Source: Asterias amurensis (Eukaryota > Echinodermata > Asteroidea > Forcipulatida > Asteriidae). Taken from it: a DNA stretch of 64,000 nt. Below the pieces are notes generated by a model, which saw only the letters and a program-made list of their open reading frames with translations, did no database searches and was not told the origin of the DNA. The position numbers and the translations under genes were made by a program. The DNA is taken from positions 6,882,001 to 6,946,000 of the forward strand of contig NC_092650.1 in NCBI RefSeq assembly GCF_032118995.1, read 5' to 3'. The stretch's first letter is position 1; every line of letters starts with the position of its first letter. This document shows, piece by piece, positions 11,587-26,700 of this stretch.

Positions 11587-11906
11587 TAGTGGACACTATT
11601 GGTAATAATTGTCAAAGACCAGTCTTCTCACTTGCTCAACCATGTCAACATGCACAAAATAAACCTGTGAAAACTTGAGCTCAATTGGTCTTGAGCTTGA
11701 TATTGTGACCTCAAATTCTAAATCTGAGGTCTCGAAATCAAATTCGTGGAAAATTACTTCTTTCTCAAAAACTACGTTACTTCAGAGGGAGCTGTTTCTC
11801 ACAATGTTTTATACTATCAACCTCTTCCCATTTACTTGTAATGTTACCAAGTAAGGTTTTATGCTAATAATTATTTTGAGTAAATACCAATAGTGTCCAC
11901 TGCCGT
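11587..11906 (+). mobile_element. Family A element
   Basis: TGGACACTATTGGTAAT at the left and ACCAATAGTGTCCACTGCC at the right; the left tip is eroded. Confidence 0.75.
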
Positions 11907-11972
11907 TTAAGCACAGATTTTACTGCCAGCATCAGCACTGTTTTATTTTTCTATGGCAGAGCCATGGAATTC

Positions 11973-12166
11973 GGCCCTGTGCCCAATTTCATAAAGCCTG
12001 TAAGCACACAAACTTGCTAAGCACAGAATAGCAATCCTGAGCAGAAACGAGTGACCAGCCCCAAAAGTATGCATTGTTTTAGCCGGTGCCTGACTCAAAT
12101 TTTGCTCGACAAACAACTTTGTCAAGAGTATTTTCTGCTGACAGCTTTATGAAATTGAGCCCTGGT
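11973..12166. mobile_element. Family D element
   Basis: Inverted ends GCCCAATTTCATAAAGCC and AGCTTTATGAAATTGAGCCC. Other copies lie at 42408-42641 and 47297-47535. Confidence 0.65.
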
Positions 12167-12912
12167 GTTTTGCCAAAACACCAATGTAAACTTACACATA
12201 AATAAGTAGGCACTAAGCACAGCCATAAGAGATCAAAATGATTCACTTCCATTAGGCCATATTAAAAAAAAAATTGTCGATCGTCCTTTTTTTGTTTGCG
12301 GATGGAGGAGGGAGGGAGGTTAGTTTTGTTGACATGCCAAATATGAAATCAAGAATAAAGATATCATCATAATCACTATAAAACAGAGGGTTTGTGTGTT
12401 TTTGATGTTTTCAATAGTTTTGTCAAACAAATTTAACTCCTAGACGAGATTTTCTGTAAACTTTTTCAAACAACTAAGCACAGTGTAGCCGAAGTAAATA
12501 CTTGAAGAATTGTTCTTGCCTTGCCAACATGAATAACCACCTTCTTAAACACATTTTCAAACCTGTACATTTTGAAAAAAATATCAGCTGAAAAGGTTGT
12601 TTTCTAGATTTAAAAAAAAAAAAAAAAAAAAGGGGGTCGGAGGGTTTTGAACGGTCACGATCAACAATTTGTTGTTTGTGTGGCCTTACTAAGAGAAAAG
12701 TTTGTAAGGAAAGAATTTGGTCGCTACATGTCAAGCTCATGGATATAATGTGATGATCACAGTTTTATTTACACATTTATTTAATACTTAAAACCTTATC
12801 ATTTCAATGTACATCTACAGTATCTACACTTGAATGTCAACACACATTTCAAAGCGCATTCATGGTTTACATGTAGCTCTTGAAGACGAAAACATCAACT
12901 CATTATGTTTAA

Positions 12913-13284
12913 AGACAATGAACACTATTGGTAATTGTCAAAATCCAGTCTTCTCACTTGGTGTATCTCAACATGATGCATTAAATAACAAACCTGTGAA
13001 AATTTGAGTTTGATTGGTCATCGGAGTTGCGAGATAACTACATGTATGAAAGAAAAAACACCCTTGTCACACGAAGTTGTGTGCTTTCAGATGCTTTGTT
13101 TCGAGACCTCAAATTCTTGAAGTCAATTTGTGGAAATTTACTTCTTTCTCCAACACTACGTCACTTCAGAGGGTGCCGTTTCTCACAATGTTTCATACCA
13201 TCAACCTCTCCCCATTACTCGTTACCAAGTGAGGTTTTAGTGCCGATAATTATTTTGAGTAATTACCAATAGTGTCCACTGCCT
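12913..13284 (+). mobile_element. Family A element, TTAA-flanked
   Basis: TTAA|AGACAATGAACACTATTGG at the left and CCAATAGTGTCCACTGCCT|TTAA at the right. 372 bp. Confidence 0.85.
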
Positions 13285-14495
13285 TTAAACATTATATACA
13301 TTCAGATTGTCCGGAAGCCAAATACAATGAAATATCGCATTTAAAAATCACACAAGCTTTGCATACAATTCACAAATGGTGATTCGTCTAATTTCGCTTA
13401 AAACACATTACACACTGTACCTACAGAACACAGCACTCTATGTACATGTATAGACATAAATCATACAAAACCATAGATATAGAAGACGGAGAACGCTGAG
13501 TGCGTTATTGTGCTTACAACAGGGGCGAGAGTCATTACTAACCAAACAAAATTGAAACTTGGATACAAATTCAAAGGTATGTTGAAATGATGGCATGTCT
13601 ACCTTTTGGTAACCCCTGGGGTTAGAGATTCCAAGGAGCTTTTGGAAATAGTATCCAAAGCACTAGAGAAGTAGACCAAAGAGTAGGATTTCTTTATTTG
13701 TGGAAAGAAATATTGTCTTCACCAGGCCGACATAAAAAGTCTGAGCTCAGCCAAAAGTCTGAACAGTCTCATGCCTGTTACAATTTCATTGTGAGACAAT
13801 TTTTATGGTTGGCGTACGCATTTTTTTGTATGCGTGTACATGTATAGCAAAATATTCTGCCATACGTAGGATGTCATGAACATTGATCAATGAAATCAGA
13901 TAGAAATGGTCTATAGATGTGCGTTGCCACTTTGCCATACACGCGTGTCAACTGATGATCTATTTGCCAGGATATGTGACGCATGGTTATTCAGTACGCC
14001 GTGCCCACAGCTGACACAGAGGGCGGTCGAGGTCAGCGTTCTCCAGGTTTTTCTAAATGTATAAGTTTATACCATTCAATCAAAAGTTTTTCCAACTAGA
14101 GTAAAAATCAAATAAATAAATTGATACGAAGATCACAAAAGATCAGTAGTGTGGCTTGTGCGGGAGAAAGACGACTATGTTTTAAAAATTAATTCACAAT
14201 TCGCAAAAATTGTGACACCTTCACGTTAGCTGGGCTGGGCGTACATGTATGAGTCAAGCTTTACACACAAGTTTGAAATTGTCAAAACGTTGTACATGTA
14301 TCTCGCTTTAAAAAGCACACAAAACAAGCTCGCATCGAGATGACATTTGTGGACAAAGTGTTTTTATGCAAGAATCAAAATACAGTTGGTTTGCACTCGT
14401 GCAACATTTTGGACATTGTTAACAATTATGATGTGGTCCCCCCAAAAACCATAGCTTTTGAAAACAAATAATACAAGGGAAGGTACACGTTTGGT

Positions 14496-14637
14496 TAAAT
14501 TGTCAAAGACCAGACTTCTCACTTGGTGTATCCCAACATACATGAAAGCATAAAATAACAAGCCTGTGAAAATTTGAGCTAAATTTGTCAACAAAGTTGC
14601 GAGAAAACGATGAGAGAAAAAAAAACACCCTTGTTAG
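14496..14637 (+). mobile_element. Family A fragment (left half)
   Basis: Begins at AAATTGTCAAAGACCAGACT and stops at ACACCCTTGTTA, about 130 bases before the ANKAR-like stop codon. Confidence 0.7.
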
Positions 14638-14769
14638 GAATAAAATACTTCGTTTTAAAGCAGTAAGAAGATTCAAAATAGTTTATCAACAAATAAATCT
14701 ACATGACCCTTTGCTTCCATAAAAGTACATACCCTGAATATAATTACAAGTTTGATTTTTTGGTCACTA

Positions 14770-17700
14770 TCATGTTTCATCGGTCTGAAATACAACCGTC
14801 GACTTATGTGAAGAGATGCGGCTCCTTGCCGTGGACGGATGACTTACACCCCGGTGTCTACTCATCCGGGAGTGGGTCGACTGGTGGCTGCTACCCTGCC
14901 GAGGCCCGTGACTCTCTGTCACCACGGTGGCGTCGTCATGGTAGTTAGAACTCATTTGGTTCGTTGGAGAACTTAGTTGGGGATTCAAGCCATTCTCCCC
15001 AAAACTCAGTATCGTGTACTGACGCACTGCAGAGAGTTTAAAACGGAGGGGAGATAAAAAAAAGGGGACATTTAATCATTATTGTCTACTGGTCGGTCTG
15101 AATAGAGATGGTTGGGACTTGGGTTGTACGGGTGCAAACACACAACTGTTTCAGTGCAACAAAAGAATAGTGCTTGAAGTTTTCATTAGAATAATTATAA
15201 TTATAATTTGGGAGGCTAATCATCCTTACTCACACTAAGAGCTGAATTGCGAATGGCGCGACTACGTGTTCGAGAAGCTGGCATGCAAGGGCTGCCTTTG
15301 GCTGCCAGCCACATCAACCCATTACGACCACAGAGCACAGCCAAAGATCGTTTCCCGGCGGAGGAAAACCAGATGGTCTGGACCCTCATGGCACAGCAGA
15401 GAACCAACGCACAACTCAACTCACAAAGGGCCCCGGCCGGGAATCGAACCTGGGTCACCTTGGTGAGAGGCGAGCGCTTTACGCACAAGCCAACCATGCT
15501 ACCCACGATGGTAGTAGCTTTAGCCGGGCCTGTAAACTCACGACAGGACAAGTCTAGTGGTCTTGTGTTTTTCAATTGAGTCATAAAACTGCCATATGTT
15601 ATATTTTAAAACAAAAACAAGTGATGTTGAAAAATTGACTTTGAGTCCGACAAACACAGGTTGTTTTTAGAAATGAAAGTGATCTTTATAAATACATGAT
15701 AAGTTTAAATAATCTGATATTATACATTTGTGTACCACATGTCATAGGGCTTGCCCATTAGAGTGCGTATAATGATTTAATTGCCTTTTTTGTCATGTTT
15801 AATGTGTGATGCTATTTGCACAGTGTGTGTCTTCTGATCAGGATGTACATGTAAAGCCATGTCATTAGAGAAAAGGGCACTTTCAATGAAAGTTCTAAAA
15901 GTTTATGGGAAAAACTTTTTTTACGGAGGCACCAAGGTCAACACCAGGGCAATGGAGGCCCATGGCATCCAGGTAATTCCAGGCCTGCCACACCCTACAT
16001 GTGCGTCTTTGTTTGAAAATGCTTCATTTTTAGGGCAGAATTTTTGTTACAGAATAAGCTACAACAATGGGAAACTTAGAAACGGTAGGTGGCAGCAGAC
16101 TTACCAGGTAAATTTCCATTCTTTACGTAGTTCTGAGCATGCGCACATTACCGAGAACAATGGATTTTACCTGGTAAGTCTGCTGCCACCAAGCGTTCCG
16201 AAAGTCTCCCATTAACCTGCATGTACAGTAAGTGTCAGCTGTGATGTTCATGTATGTGCAGCTACATATGTAATACAGATTACACACGATTTGTGATTCA
16301 AGTTGAAATTATATGTCATCAGTGGAAAAATAACAGCTGCATCAGAAGCCATGATCATCCTTAAAGAACAATTTCCATGAATAGTGGAAATTGAGACGAC
16401 CCTGTCTAGAAATGTCCATGTTCTTTCTCTTGAAGACGATCAGAACATACTGAACCAAGCTTTGACTTGTCAGCCACTAATGGACCCTTCTCATGAAATA
16501 TGCTAATCACATTCACGCATGTGTACATACCCTGTTGGTTGGCAAACGCCATAGAGTTGTGCACTAAGCAGACGCGCAATCGCGTCTGCGTCACGCACCC
16601 ATTAGCAATGTACAAAACAGCGCGATGTTACCTCATTTTGCCAACCAAAACGTTAATGCGCACTCAATATGTGCAATTTACATATTTCATGGGAAGGGTC
16701 TATTGCTCTCAGCACGAACCCCTCCTGAAAAGAAATTCAAACACATGGTGCTATACCGCAAACCTCACCCGACTGTGCTGTCCAGGTTATTGGTGATGAG
16801 CCAAACAACGTTCAGACTCTAACTAAACATGGGTGTCTTGCTATGCTAAATGATTAATAGTGCTTGAAAATATCAATTTAACAACTTACTCAAGTTTGCC
16901 ATTCGTTACTTTGTTAATAGCTTGGTTAGTTTCAAAAAGGAAAACAAACAAAAGAAAATTTCAACTACTGGTAGATTTGTGCAGAGGTGCCCCTGTTGTG
17001 CAGAGGCAGATAAAACTTACCCATCAATCACTAGAATTGCAAACAAGGTAGCAAAGCAGAGCAAGCATAAACGGAAAGAAAACAGGCGTCAAGAACACAA
17101 TAAAGCATGCATACTGTAGTTTGCCGAAAATAATGACACAAAAGGGCATACAAATCTATGAGAAAGACTTATAAAAGGACCATGATGTTAAAGGCAGTGG
17201 ATACTAAAATGATAATTACTCAAAATAACTATAAGCATGAAACCTTACTTGGTAATGAGTGGAGAGAGGTTGATAGTATAAAACATTGTGAGAAACGGCT
17301 CCCTCTGAAGTGACGTAGTTTTCGAGAATGAAGTAACTTTCCTCGAATTTGATTTTGTGACCTCAGAATTAGATTTTGAGGTCTCAAAATCAAGCATCTG
17401 CAAGCACATGACTGGACACCTTTGGTAATATTGTCAAAGACTAGTCTTCAGCATAGATGGTGTATCTCAACATAACAAATGCATAAAATAACAAACCTGT
17501 GAAAATTTGAGCTCAATTTGTCATCGAAGTTGCGAGATAATAAAGAAAGAAAAAACACCCTTGTTACACTAAGTTGTGTGCTTTGAGATGCTTGATTTTG
17601 AGACCTCAAAATCTTATTCTGAGGAGGTCTCAAAATCAAATTCGATGAAAATTACCTCTTTCTCAAAAACTACGATACTTCAGAGGGAGCCGTTTCTCAC

Positions 17701-20700
17701 AATATTTTATACAACCAACCTCTCCCTGTTACACGTTACCAAGTAAGGTTTTTTGCTGATAATTATTTTGAGTAATTACCAGTAGTGTCCGATGCCTTTA
17801 TTAAGAGTACTCTATGACTTTCTAAATGCATAATTATGCTTACAATATTACAATGAGTTCACTACAATTTTGTGGCAGCACGATGCAGTTTACCATGTTT
17901 ATTGGTCCTGAATAGTGAACAATAAGAAATAAATACACACATGATTTGACTTTGACTTACTGTTGGGATTCTTGATGTTGTTCAAGTATGGGACATTCTT
18001 CTTGGCTACCAGGCAAGGTCTCTGCGATGTACTGTTTATATCATGGATCAGAACAAAACAAAGTTTTCAGTGTTTGTAATAATAAATATTCATAAATACC
18101 TCGCACAGTTTCGCTATTCCTATTGGTGGAGAGCACGTCACGAGGATGTGTATAGACCTTTGTTTATGACTGGTTAAAAGTGTTGAAACATGAGCGTGAC
18201 ACGCGAGCTGGCACCTGTGCTTATAAGACAGTCTCTTCATTCCTATTGGTCGAGAACAACACTCAGTATTTTTCTGCAAGTGTTGTGGAGCTACGTTTTT
18301 TAAGCATTAGATGTTTTCCTTACATAGCACAATGTAGCGATTGACATGGTGCCCATGGTGCAATTTGCTGCTCACCAGGAACAACGGGGCGAACGAACTC
18401 CTTTTTTTTTTTTTTTGCCATTTAGTGACTTGTTTCTTCTGCATGCATTTCACGACACACAAACCAACTGTTTTACGTCCCATTTGCAGCACTGATGGTT
18501 AAGTGTATTGCTTTAATTAAGCGGACACAAGTGTCACGACAAGTACTCAAACACACACCCTGCTGATCAAGAACACCAGAGCTTAAAGGAACACGTTGCC
18601 TTGGATCGGACGAGTTGGTCTATAAAAAGCGTTTGTAATTGTTTTTTATAAAATGCATAAATCGTTTCATAGTCACGCACCACATGAAACATGTCTTCGT
18701 CCAGGGTGGCTTCAAAGCGCAGACAAGTTAGCGCTCTAGTCAATCGCTCTCTGGTTTTGTCACACAAGGCAATTTTGTCGAGCAACTTGGAGGCAACCAA
18801 CTTCACATAATAACAGCCTTGAAGTATCCTACTTACTCAATCTGAGGGAGGCCGATGTGTTTGTAGTGTTTCCAAGCATCTAAGAAAGGACCTGCCAGGC
18901 GATAGTTAGAAGTGTAATACTCAAGAACCTTAAACAAGTACGGATCCTGTCGACACCTTCAAAGTTAAACAAAGAAAATAGTAATGAAACAAGGTTCTTG
19001 TATAGCGCTTTATCAAACCACTAGTATTTTTTCCTGCAATACATGTGGAGCTACAGTACATGTACATTCCCCTTTATAGTATTTTTTTGTTTAATGGTTT
19101 ACAAGGTGCCGTGGTGCAAGTATGCTGCTGATCAAACTAGGAACACCACAGACAAAGCCCTTCTTTCTAGGAGGTTCTTTGCATTGGGTTCTTTTGCACG
19201 CATTACGAATCACACAGGACCATCGTTTGACCATACTCACACCATAGTCTATGTTTGACCAGCTACAGCTAGGGCTGGATTAACCACTTTGTTATGCAGG
19301 GTGCGTTCGATTAGCTTCCCTGGGTCGACCCCGCAGTGCTCACTCGGGTGAGCCCCTGACAAGGACTAAACGAACGATCACACTCGCCCTCTCGAGGTGA
19401 CGGCGTGCACCTCAGGTGACGGCATGCACCTCTACAGGTCACCCCAAGTGACCCACTCCACAAGCAGGGCACTGGGGGCTGACCCGGGTGAGCCCCGTCA
19501 AAGCTATTTGAACGTACCGCGGCAGACCTGGGTCGACCCAGGGAAGCTAAACGAACGAACCCATAGTGTCGGACTTTTGGTTGCGCAATGGATTGTGATT
19601 GGTCAATGGGGTGGAGCTTAATGGGTCGGTCTTTTCTGTTGCAGCCTTACTTGTTCAAGAGCTCCCTCTCCGCTTTATGATTGAAGCTTAGGTAGCCCAG
19701 TGCAATGGCGGCTGACCCCCTTACTTGCTCATCTTCTGACAGCATGAATCTACAGAGCTGATGGATTGCGTTGATAGAAATGATTGCAGCTGGGACACCT
19801 AAAGATTTAGACACAAAAAAAACCAATAAAATATCATGAATCTTAATCAAAACTTCATGACTCTGAAAGGTAAGCAAAGAATCAGTGCGGACAAAATCAA
19901 AGAGGTATTCCCGCTTTATATGTCAAGCGAATTTCACAGGTTAGCAGTTAGCAGGGAATCTTTGCTTAAAATGCATCAGGCTTTGGAATAAGCAACTTGA
20001 CATGGGATAATCTCTAGACAATGCCCCCATGGGTAGGGATCAACGTCAATACATTCACCTCTCCAAGACCCAAGGATATTCTTGCATAGTATCCTCTCAC
20101 AAGCCTAACTGCATCTAGGCTACGAATTAAAAACAACACAAAGTATAATCTAGTCCGTAGTCTAAGTTTTCATGCAGAAACCTCCCCCTCCATTAACTGA
20201 GAGGTACGTTAACTGTTCTCTGATATTCTGACACCCCAATGATCCAACAACAAACACCTTGTACATGTATCTTACATGATAGGGTTAGGGTACCGTTAGC
20301 CCGGTTCATATACCTGCAGGGCTGTATGCTTCGTTTTTGAAAGGGCAAGGGCACCAAGGCATTTTCTCTTTGACAAAGGGAACCCTATGAAGAAATTGTA
20401 AATTTCTACTGGAGCATTTCAAGGGCACCATGGCAATGGCAAGGGGCAACGGAGGCAATCGCCTCCGTTGCCTCCGTGAAGTATCAGGTCTGTACCTGTC
20501 CTTCCTGTGAATGTAAATGCTTAGCAAATTTTGAGGTCACATGGCTGTTTTCAGTCGCAGCGAATTCGAAATGTTTTGCAGGAGTTTAAATTACTTCAAC
20601 TGTTCCGAATAATTTGTTACAAACTTGTGACGTCAAAATTTGTATCAAATTTGCTGATAGATGCAGGATACATACAGTAGGCATATACAGTAGGTGTGCC

Positions 20701-23700
20701 AGAACATGGGGGGTGTCAGAATATTTACGTGTGCGTAACCAACTGAGTAACCATGTAGACATACCTGCTCTTGTGTGTGCCAATCTAGCGAGACAGTCAG
20801 ATGCCAGCGCTTGGATGGATTCATTCTTGGACGTTTCTAGGAGATCAACGATGAGTTTGATGCCAACTGCAGAGGACGAAGCTTGCTCTTCATCTGGGAC
20901 GATACGCGCCAAAACTACAACCTGTTGGTCAATGAAAAAAAGTACTGATTCATAAGTAGGAAGTGATACTCCCGTGTTACAAGTAGGAGATTGAAGCATT
21001 GGGAAATCAAATGAATAGATATAAAACCCTATTTGTCCAAAAGTCTCGTCAGGAAGCTGTCTGATTGTGGAAGATTGAGGACTGTACAGCATCGGGGTGT
21101 GTAGGACCATAGAGCAAGGAACATGGTAGGACCAAAAAACAATAATGCTTATCCCTGCACCAGAGAAATAAATAAGAGTTGTTCTAAAACCCCCTCGACC
21201 CCCCACGACCCACGACTCCCTCGACTCTTGTGCAATTTTTTTTTCTGTACACCGAAATTGCCACAGTTCACAACCTCAGCCACTCACGCACACAATTTTG
21301 TATGCTGACGTCGACAACCATGCCTCGCACATCACAACAACACAGCGTACGAGACAGACCATACACACGTAGTATGCTCGAAGCAAACTTCGCATGATTG
21401 GCTGCTGAGATCAGGCCTGTGGCAATTATGATGTACAGATAAAAAAACATGGCATTTCCACGTGTGTCTCTTGGCCGATCCGAGATTAATATCCCAACTG
21501 GGAACATGCGTGTACCGCCCGAATACGATTACGGCCAACTCATTACATGATTATCAGGCAGACCCATTTCTGGCCAATTGCTCCGCGCGTCCTGTGTACT
21601 ATTCCTCCATGGTACTACTAGTTGCTCTAAGCGGAGCTCAAGGTTGAGACCCGACCGACAAAATGGCCACACGGACGTGTTTAGGGTCCCCAATTGGTGT
21701 GCACGTTACGTGCGGAAGCGGAGAGTAAATACTCCCAATTCTGTGTGGCTGGTGCAGATAAATATAACAGCAGTCTCAGACTTGAAGTTGCGTCGCGGAT
21801 CACACACTGTGAATTCTAAATCAGGGACTTAATTCTTACTCGACGTAAAGCGACATTTTATGAATTCGGAATTGGGACATTCTTCGAACACGGGGCGGAC
21901 GTCGAGGGGTCGTGGGTCGTGGGGGTCGAGGGGGTTTTAGAACAACCCAATAAATAAAGGAATCAATGTGTGGTGAAGAGGTTTTCAACTAGTGGTTTAA
22001 ACCCAAGGAATCAATGTGTGGTGAAGAGGTTTTCAACTAGTGGTTTAAACCCAACGAGGACTGGTTCTTGATAATTTTACAGAGACGAAGTCGAGGTAAA
22101 TTATCAAAAACCAGGCCTCGGCAGTTTTAAACCACTAGTTCAAAACCGATTCAACACACTTTGATTCCATTCATAAATACCTTTTTGGTCTAAAACATCA
22201 ACACTTTTGGTCAAAAACTGGCAATATTGACACTCAATGTGCTGATTGGCAAATTCTTGAAAATGCAGGTTTAAAGTCAGTGTTTTTCCTTTTCCAGCCA
22301 AGTTTAGGCAAGCGATTGCTAACCAAAGCTTGCCCGATTAGCAATTTTAAAAAGGACATACATACCAGTGCATTTCGGATTTTTCTCAGCCAAAGTTTGT
22401 TTCCTAGTTTAAATTGTCAGTCTTTTTTTTATTTACTTTGTATTGAGAAACATTTCAGTACCTGGAAAGCTGCATTACATCTGTAGAACTCGTCATCTGA
22501 CTCAAGGAACGAGACAAAACAATGGTAGCGTACTCCGCCAGAGTCAGCGATTTCATGCTGCTGAGTGGTGTTGTTGAAAGCAAAGGCAGCCAGTGCGGAG
22601 CCAGCCAGTAACCTCACAAGGTCATCCTTGGAATACAGGAGACGTAGAATGTGTACAAAGTTGAAGTCCATGTTGTCAGAAATGTCATCCATCACGTTAG
22701 GGTTGCCTGCAAATGCAACGGCAGAACAGTTACAAAAATATTACACATTTAAATGTTAGTTAAGTTCAATAAATTTAAACGTCTTTCTAATTAACTGACC
22801 TCTATACCAATAATTAATTTGTTTAGATGAATCACACTCACAGAAAAACAGCACGGGCAGAAAATATCATGTTAGTAAAAGTATCAAAGGTACATGTACG
22901 GAGGGGAGGTTCATCCATTTGCAGAAATCCATCATGTAAAGTAAACTATTTTGACATGTTTGAGAAAGGATTCCCTTGATGGTTTGGAGAGATTCTTACG
23001 CAAAACAAAGACTTTTATAATGACATGAATGAAGGCCTCTACTTGGTTTATAAAGCCCCTTTCACACAAGATCAATTTAGCGAGGGTCCCTTGCTAAATT
23101 GTAGCATGGTTGTAACGTTTAACAAAATGTACATCGTGTGAAAGGACAACAATTTTTTGAGTGTCCATGGTCCCTTGTAAAATCTTGTCCAACATTGCCA
23201 CATTTTGTCGGAGGTCTCATGGAGGTGGACAAACACAAAAGAAAACATGGCGCATAGCTTGTAGGACGCTAAACACTACTGCGCATGCGAAAACTACATG
23301 TCATTGCCTTGTTCGTGGGAGAGTGTTTACTCCAGTAATGTAAGAGAACGGAGATATATTTTTTTTGTGCGGTCGGATTATCGCGGCAGCAGACACTGTG
23401 CACAAAGAGCGCTTATCGGGTCGTTAATCTGCTAAGCTCATCGGAGGGCTCCATTGGTTTACTGCAGGCCTCCAAACTCGCTAATTGGTCGTAAATTGGC
23501 TTAGGATTTCGTTCCAACTCCTTCTATTTCTACCTCCATGGTACTCTATAGCAACCAGTATTAGATGCATACATGTAGAAGCCACTTGGATACTACACCT
23601 ATAGCAATGAGTCTTGAATTAGGCCTGTACCCAAAACAGGCACTTACATGTTACAGTGAACCCTTAGTGACAACTCAGGGTGTATCCACATATCAACCAG

Positions 23701-26700
23701 TGTATTACATGTAACTTAGCAACCAAGTGCCTACCCATACCAACCAAAGTAGTAAACCCATAGTGACAACATGTACTAAACCCATAGCAACCAGTGTACC
23801 ACACCAATAGCAACCAGTGTTGACCCCTAGCAACCAGTGCAGTATACATCCCGTACCTTAACCAATAACATCCAATTGGTACCTAACCTAAACAAAAATT
23901 TGTTTGAACTGTTTTGTTTTGAACTGTTTGCAGACAAACACACTTCACAATTTTTAACTTCCAGAATTTTATAAAAACAGTTAGGCCTACCATTTTAAAC
24001 TTCCAGGATTGTATAAAAACACAGTGTTACACATAGGCTAACACCTTCAAGGTATTAAGGATTGACTAGAATGAACTCTCATGTGACTAGAATGAACTCT
24101 CATGTTCCCCCCCCCCACCCTCCATCGTCACCCTGCCAAAAGTTTCCAATCGGCCTAAAAGAGCGGACCCAAATGCCAAAGGAACAACATCCACTTAGAA
24201 CCCCTTCCATATATCAACAAGGCTTGTACCACCTAGCCCCTGATGACAAAAGACACAACCAACAGTGGTCACAGTGGCCATTTCCATACAACTGTGCTTA
24301 AGAAACCCTGCCCCTGATAGCTAATTGTATTCACACACTTATCCTTCTACTATAGACATGAAGAGGTCTTTATAGAATCCCTCAATAATGTTAGCTTGGT
24401 AAACAAAAACTGTAACCCCTGCAGTAGTACAGACTTTTCTGTTGTTAGGAATGGTTTACAAAAACTGTTGCCATTTGTTTAGTGCAAGTCATTCAATCAT
24501 TATCAGAGAGGTAAAACCAGAAGTTTGATAGACTCATGGGATTAATCTATTACTCCTGGCCTTAATGTGCCCCTCATCTACTTAAAGATGCTGGACACTA
24601 TTAGTAATTGTCAAAGACAAGTCTTCTCACTTGGTGTATCTCAACATATGCATAAAATAACAAACCTGTGAAAATTTCAGCTCAATCGGTCATCAAACTT
24701 GCGAGATAATAATGAAAGAAAAATAACCCTTGTCTCACAGAGTTGTGTGCGTTTAGATGGTTGATTTCGAGACCTCAAGGTCTAATCTGAGGTCTCAAAA
24801 TCAAATTGGTAGAAAATTACTTTTTTCTCAAAAACTATGGCACTTCAGAGGGAGCCGTTTCTCAATATGTTTCATACCATCAACCTCTCCCCGTTACTCG
24901 TCACCACGTAAGGTTTTATGCGAATAATTATTTTGAGTAATTACCAATAGTGTCCACTGCCTTTAAGGGTTACCATGGTTGTCCATGAAGTGGCTGGGAT
25001 CATCCTACATTGTACGTGTACCTCTGTGTGTATGACAGTTGAATAATGCTGAACAAAGCCAATAACCACAATCCATTGATGCCAACACTACTGTGTTACT
25101 AACATGACTATAAAGGATTTTCACAATGTGGTACTAATTGATGTATGACGGGAACTTTAGGCCTATTCACCAAGTGGGGTGTAGGACAACTGTGGACATT
25201 CTTAGAGGAACACATTACCTTGGATCTGTCGAGTTGGTCTTTGAAAAGCATTTGTAACCGTTGTTATGAAATGCATATTGGTTAGAAAGATGATTGCAAT
25301 CTAAGTAGAGTACAATGATCCACACAAAATGCCTCGAAATTGCACGGTTTTCGCAAGAAAAATGCCAAAATGGGCCAACGAAAAAAAAAAACCATAAATT
25401 TGCTTTGTTTAAAACAGAGACCTCACAGGCCTGTATTTTTTGTTAAACTTCAGGAAACAGAGCACGATCAACCCCACCCCAACCCCCACCCCCACGCTTG
25501 ATGTCTACAACTGATACGAAATTAATACAGCCTTGATGGTCACCAGTGTTTGTGGTACAGTACCACCACCAACATGTAATTGGATGTTATGGACAATAGT
25601 GTAAAGCCTGTTATCAACAGGAATTTATTATCAATAAATTCCCCCCCCCCCCCCCACCCCCCCCACCCGGAGGAAAACTTGTGTTGTTTATACACATTTA
25701 CTTTTACAATGGATGTTTTTGTGCACAAACAACTTTTTAAAAGGATGAACAATTCCATGCAGCAACATTTTTCAGACATTTCAAGGCCATAAGCGCCCCT
25801 CAAAAGCAAAGACAAATCCTGGATACTGACTTTGAATAAGTCTCAAGATAAAACATCCCATAAGTACGTAATCTTTATCATTATCCATCTACTATCTTTA
25901 ACCTGCGCCATCTATCAATACTTGGTTTGTATAAACCCCAGGTACTGTTGACTGTGCAACCCTACTACTACATGTTCGGTTGCTGTACACTACCAATTAA
26001 CTGAACGCTTGATGTCTACAACTGATACGAAATTAATACAGCCTTGATGGTCACCAGTGTTTGTGGTACAGTACCACCACCAACATGTAATTGGATGTTA
26101 TGGACAATAGTGTAAAGCTGTTATCAACAGGAATTTATTATCATTTATGGTCAGAGATTACACAGCAAAGTACATTTCATGGCAATTTGATTTGTAATGG
26201 ACACCGACATTCCTGTGGATTTGTTTTCTGAACAAATAAAGTTTTTGATCTTAAAGGGACTATCAAAATACTGTGCAGGAAATTTTGTTCAGAAATTTTT
26301 TTAGAAAGAAGAAAGAAAAGTTGGTTTTTGAACCAACTAAATGTAAATGTAGCTCTGTAACATTTGTAAAATAATAAACATCACTTTGCTTCTCCCCCAA
26401 GCAATTAACCACTTCAAATTAAACGCAATATCCTATCCCAAATTATTTTTGTTCGTCATCTTATTTGGACTGATGGTACAAAGAGTACAAGTCCACGCAT
26501 TCCGATTTGGGTAAGTTGTGAGTGAGCAATGCGGAATTGCAGTTGCAGCGTACCTAGCGCTAAAGATATTTTAAGCCGTGACCCATCATGGCCATAAGGT
26601 TCAGCAAGTTATGGTGGCCACAGAATTGTTTTTAAATACCCTTGAAAAGTGGTTGAGATTGTTTGAAGACCAATCTTACAGAGCTCTTCAAGAAATTTAA

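Larger units (their letters stand above)
10194..14769. other. Convergent intergenic region between PDP and ANKAR-like gene
   Basis: It holds the putative PDP 3' UTR, an interspersed repeat at 10910-11375, three family A copies or pieces, a family D copy and homopolymer runs (C at about 10404-10420, A at 12609-12630). No exon was recognised. Confidence 0.6.

Noticed and set aside
16430-16465. Second foldback like 2380-2660
   Set aside because: Only one partial arm (GAAGACGATCAGAACATACTG) is present and no mirrored partner follows.
20282-20292. Telomere-like TAGGGTTAGGG
   Set aside because: Only one and a half units; no array, so chance.
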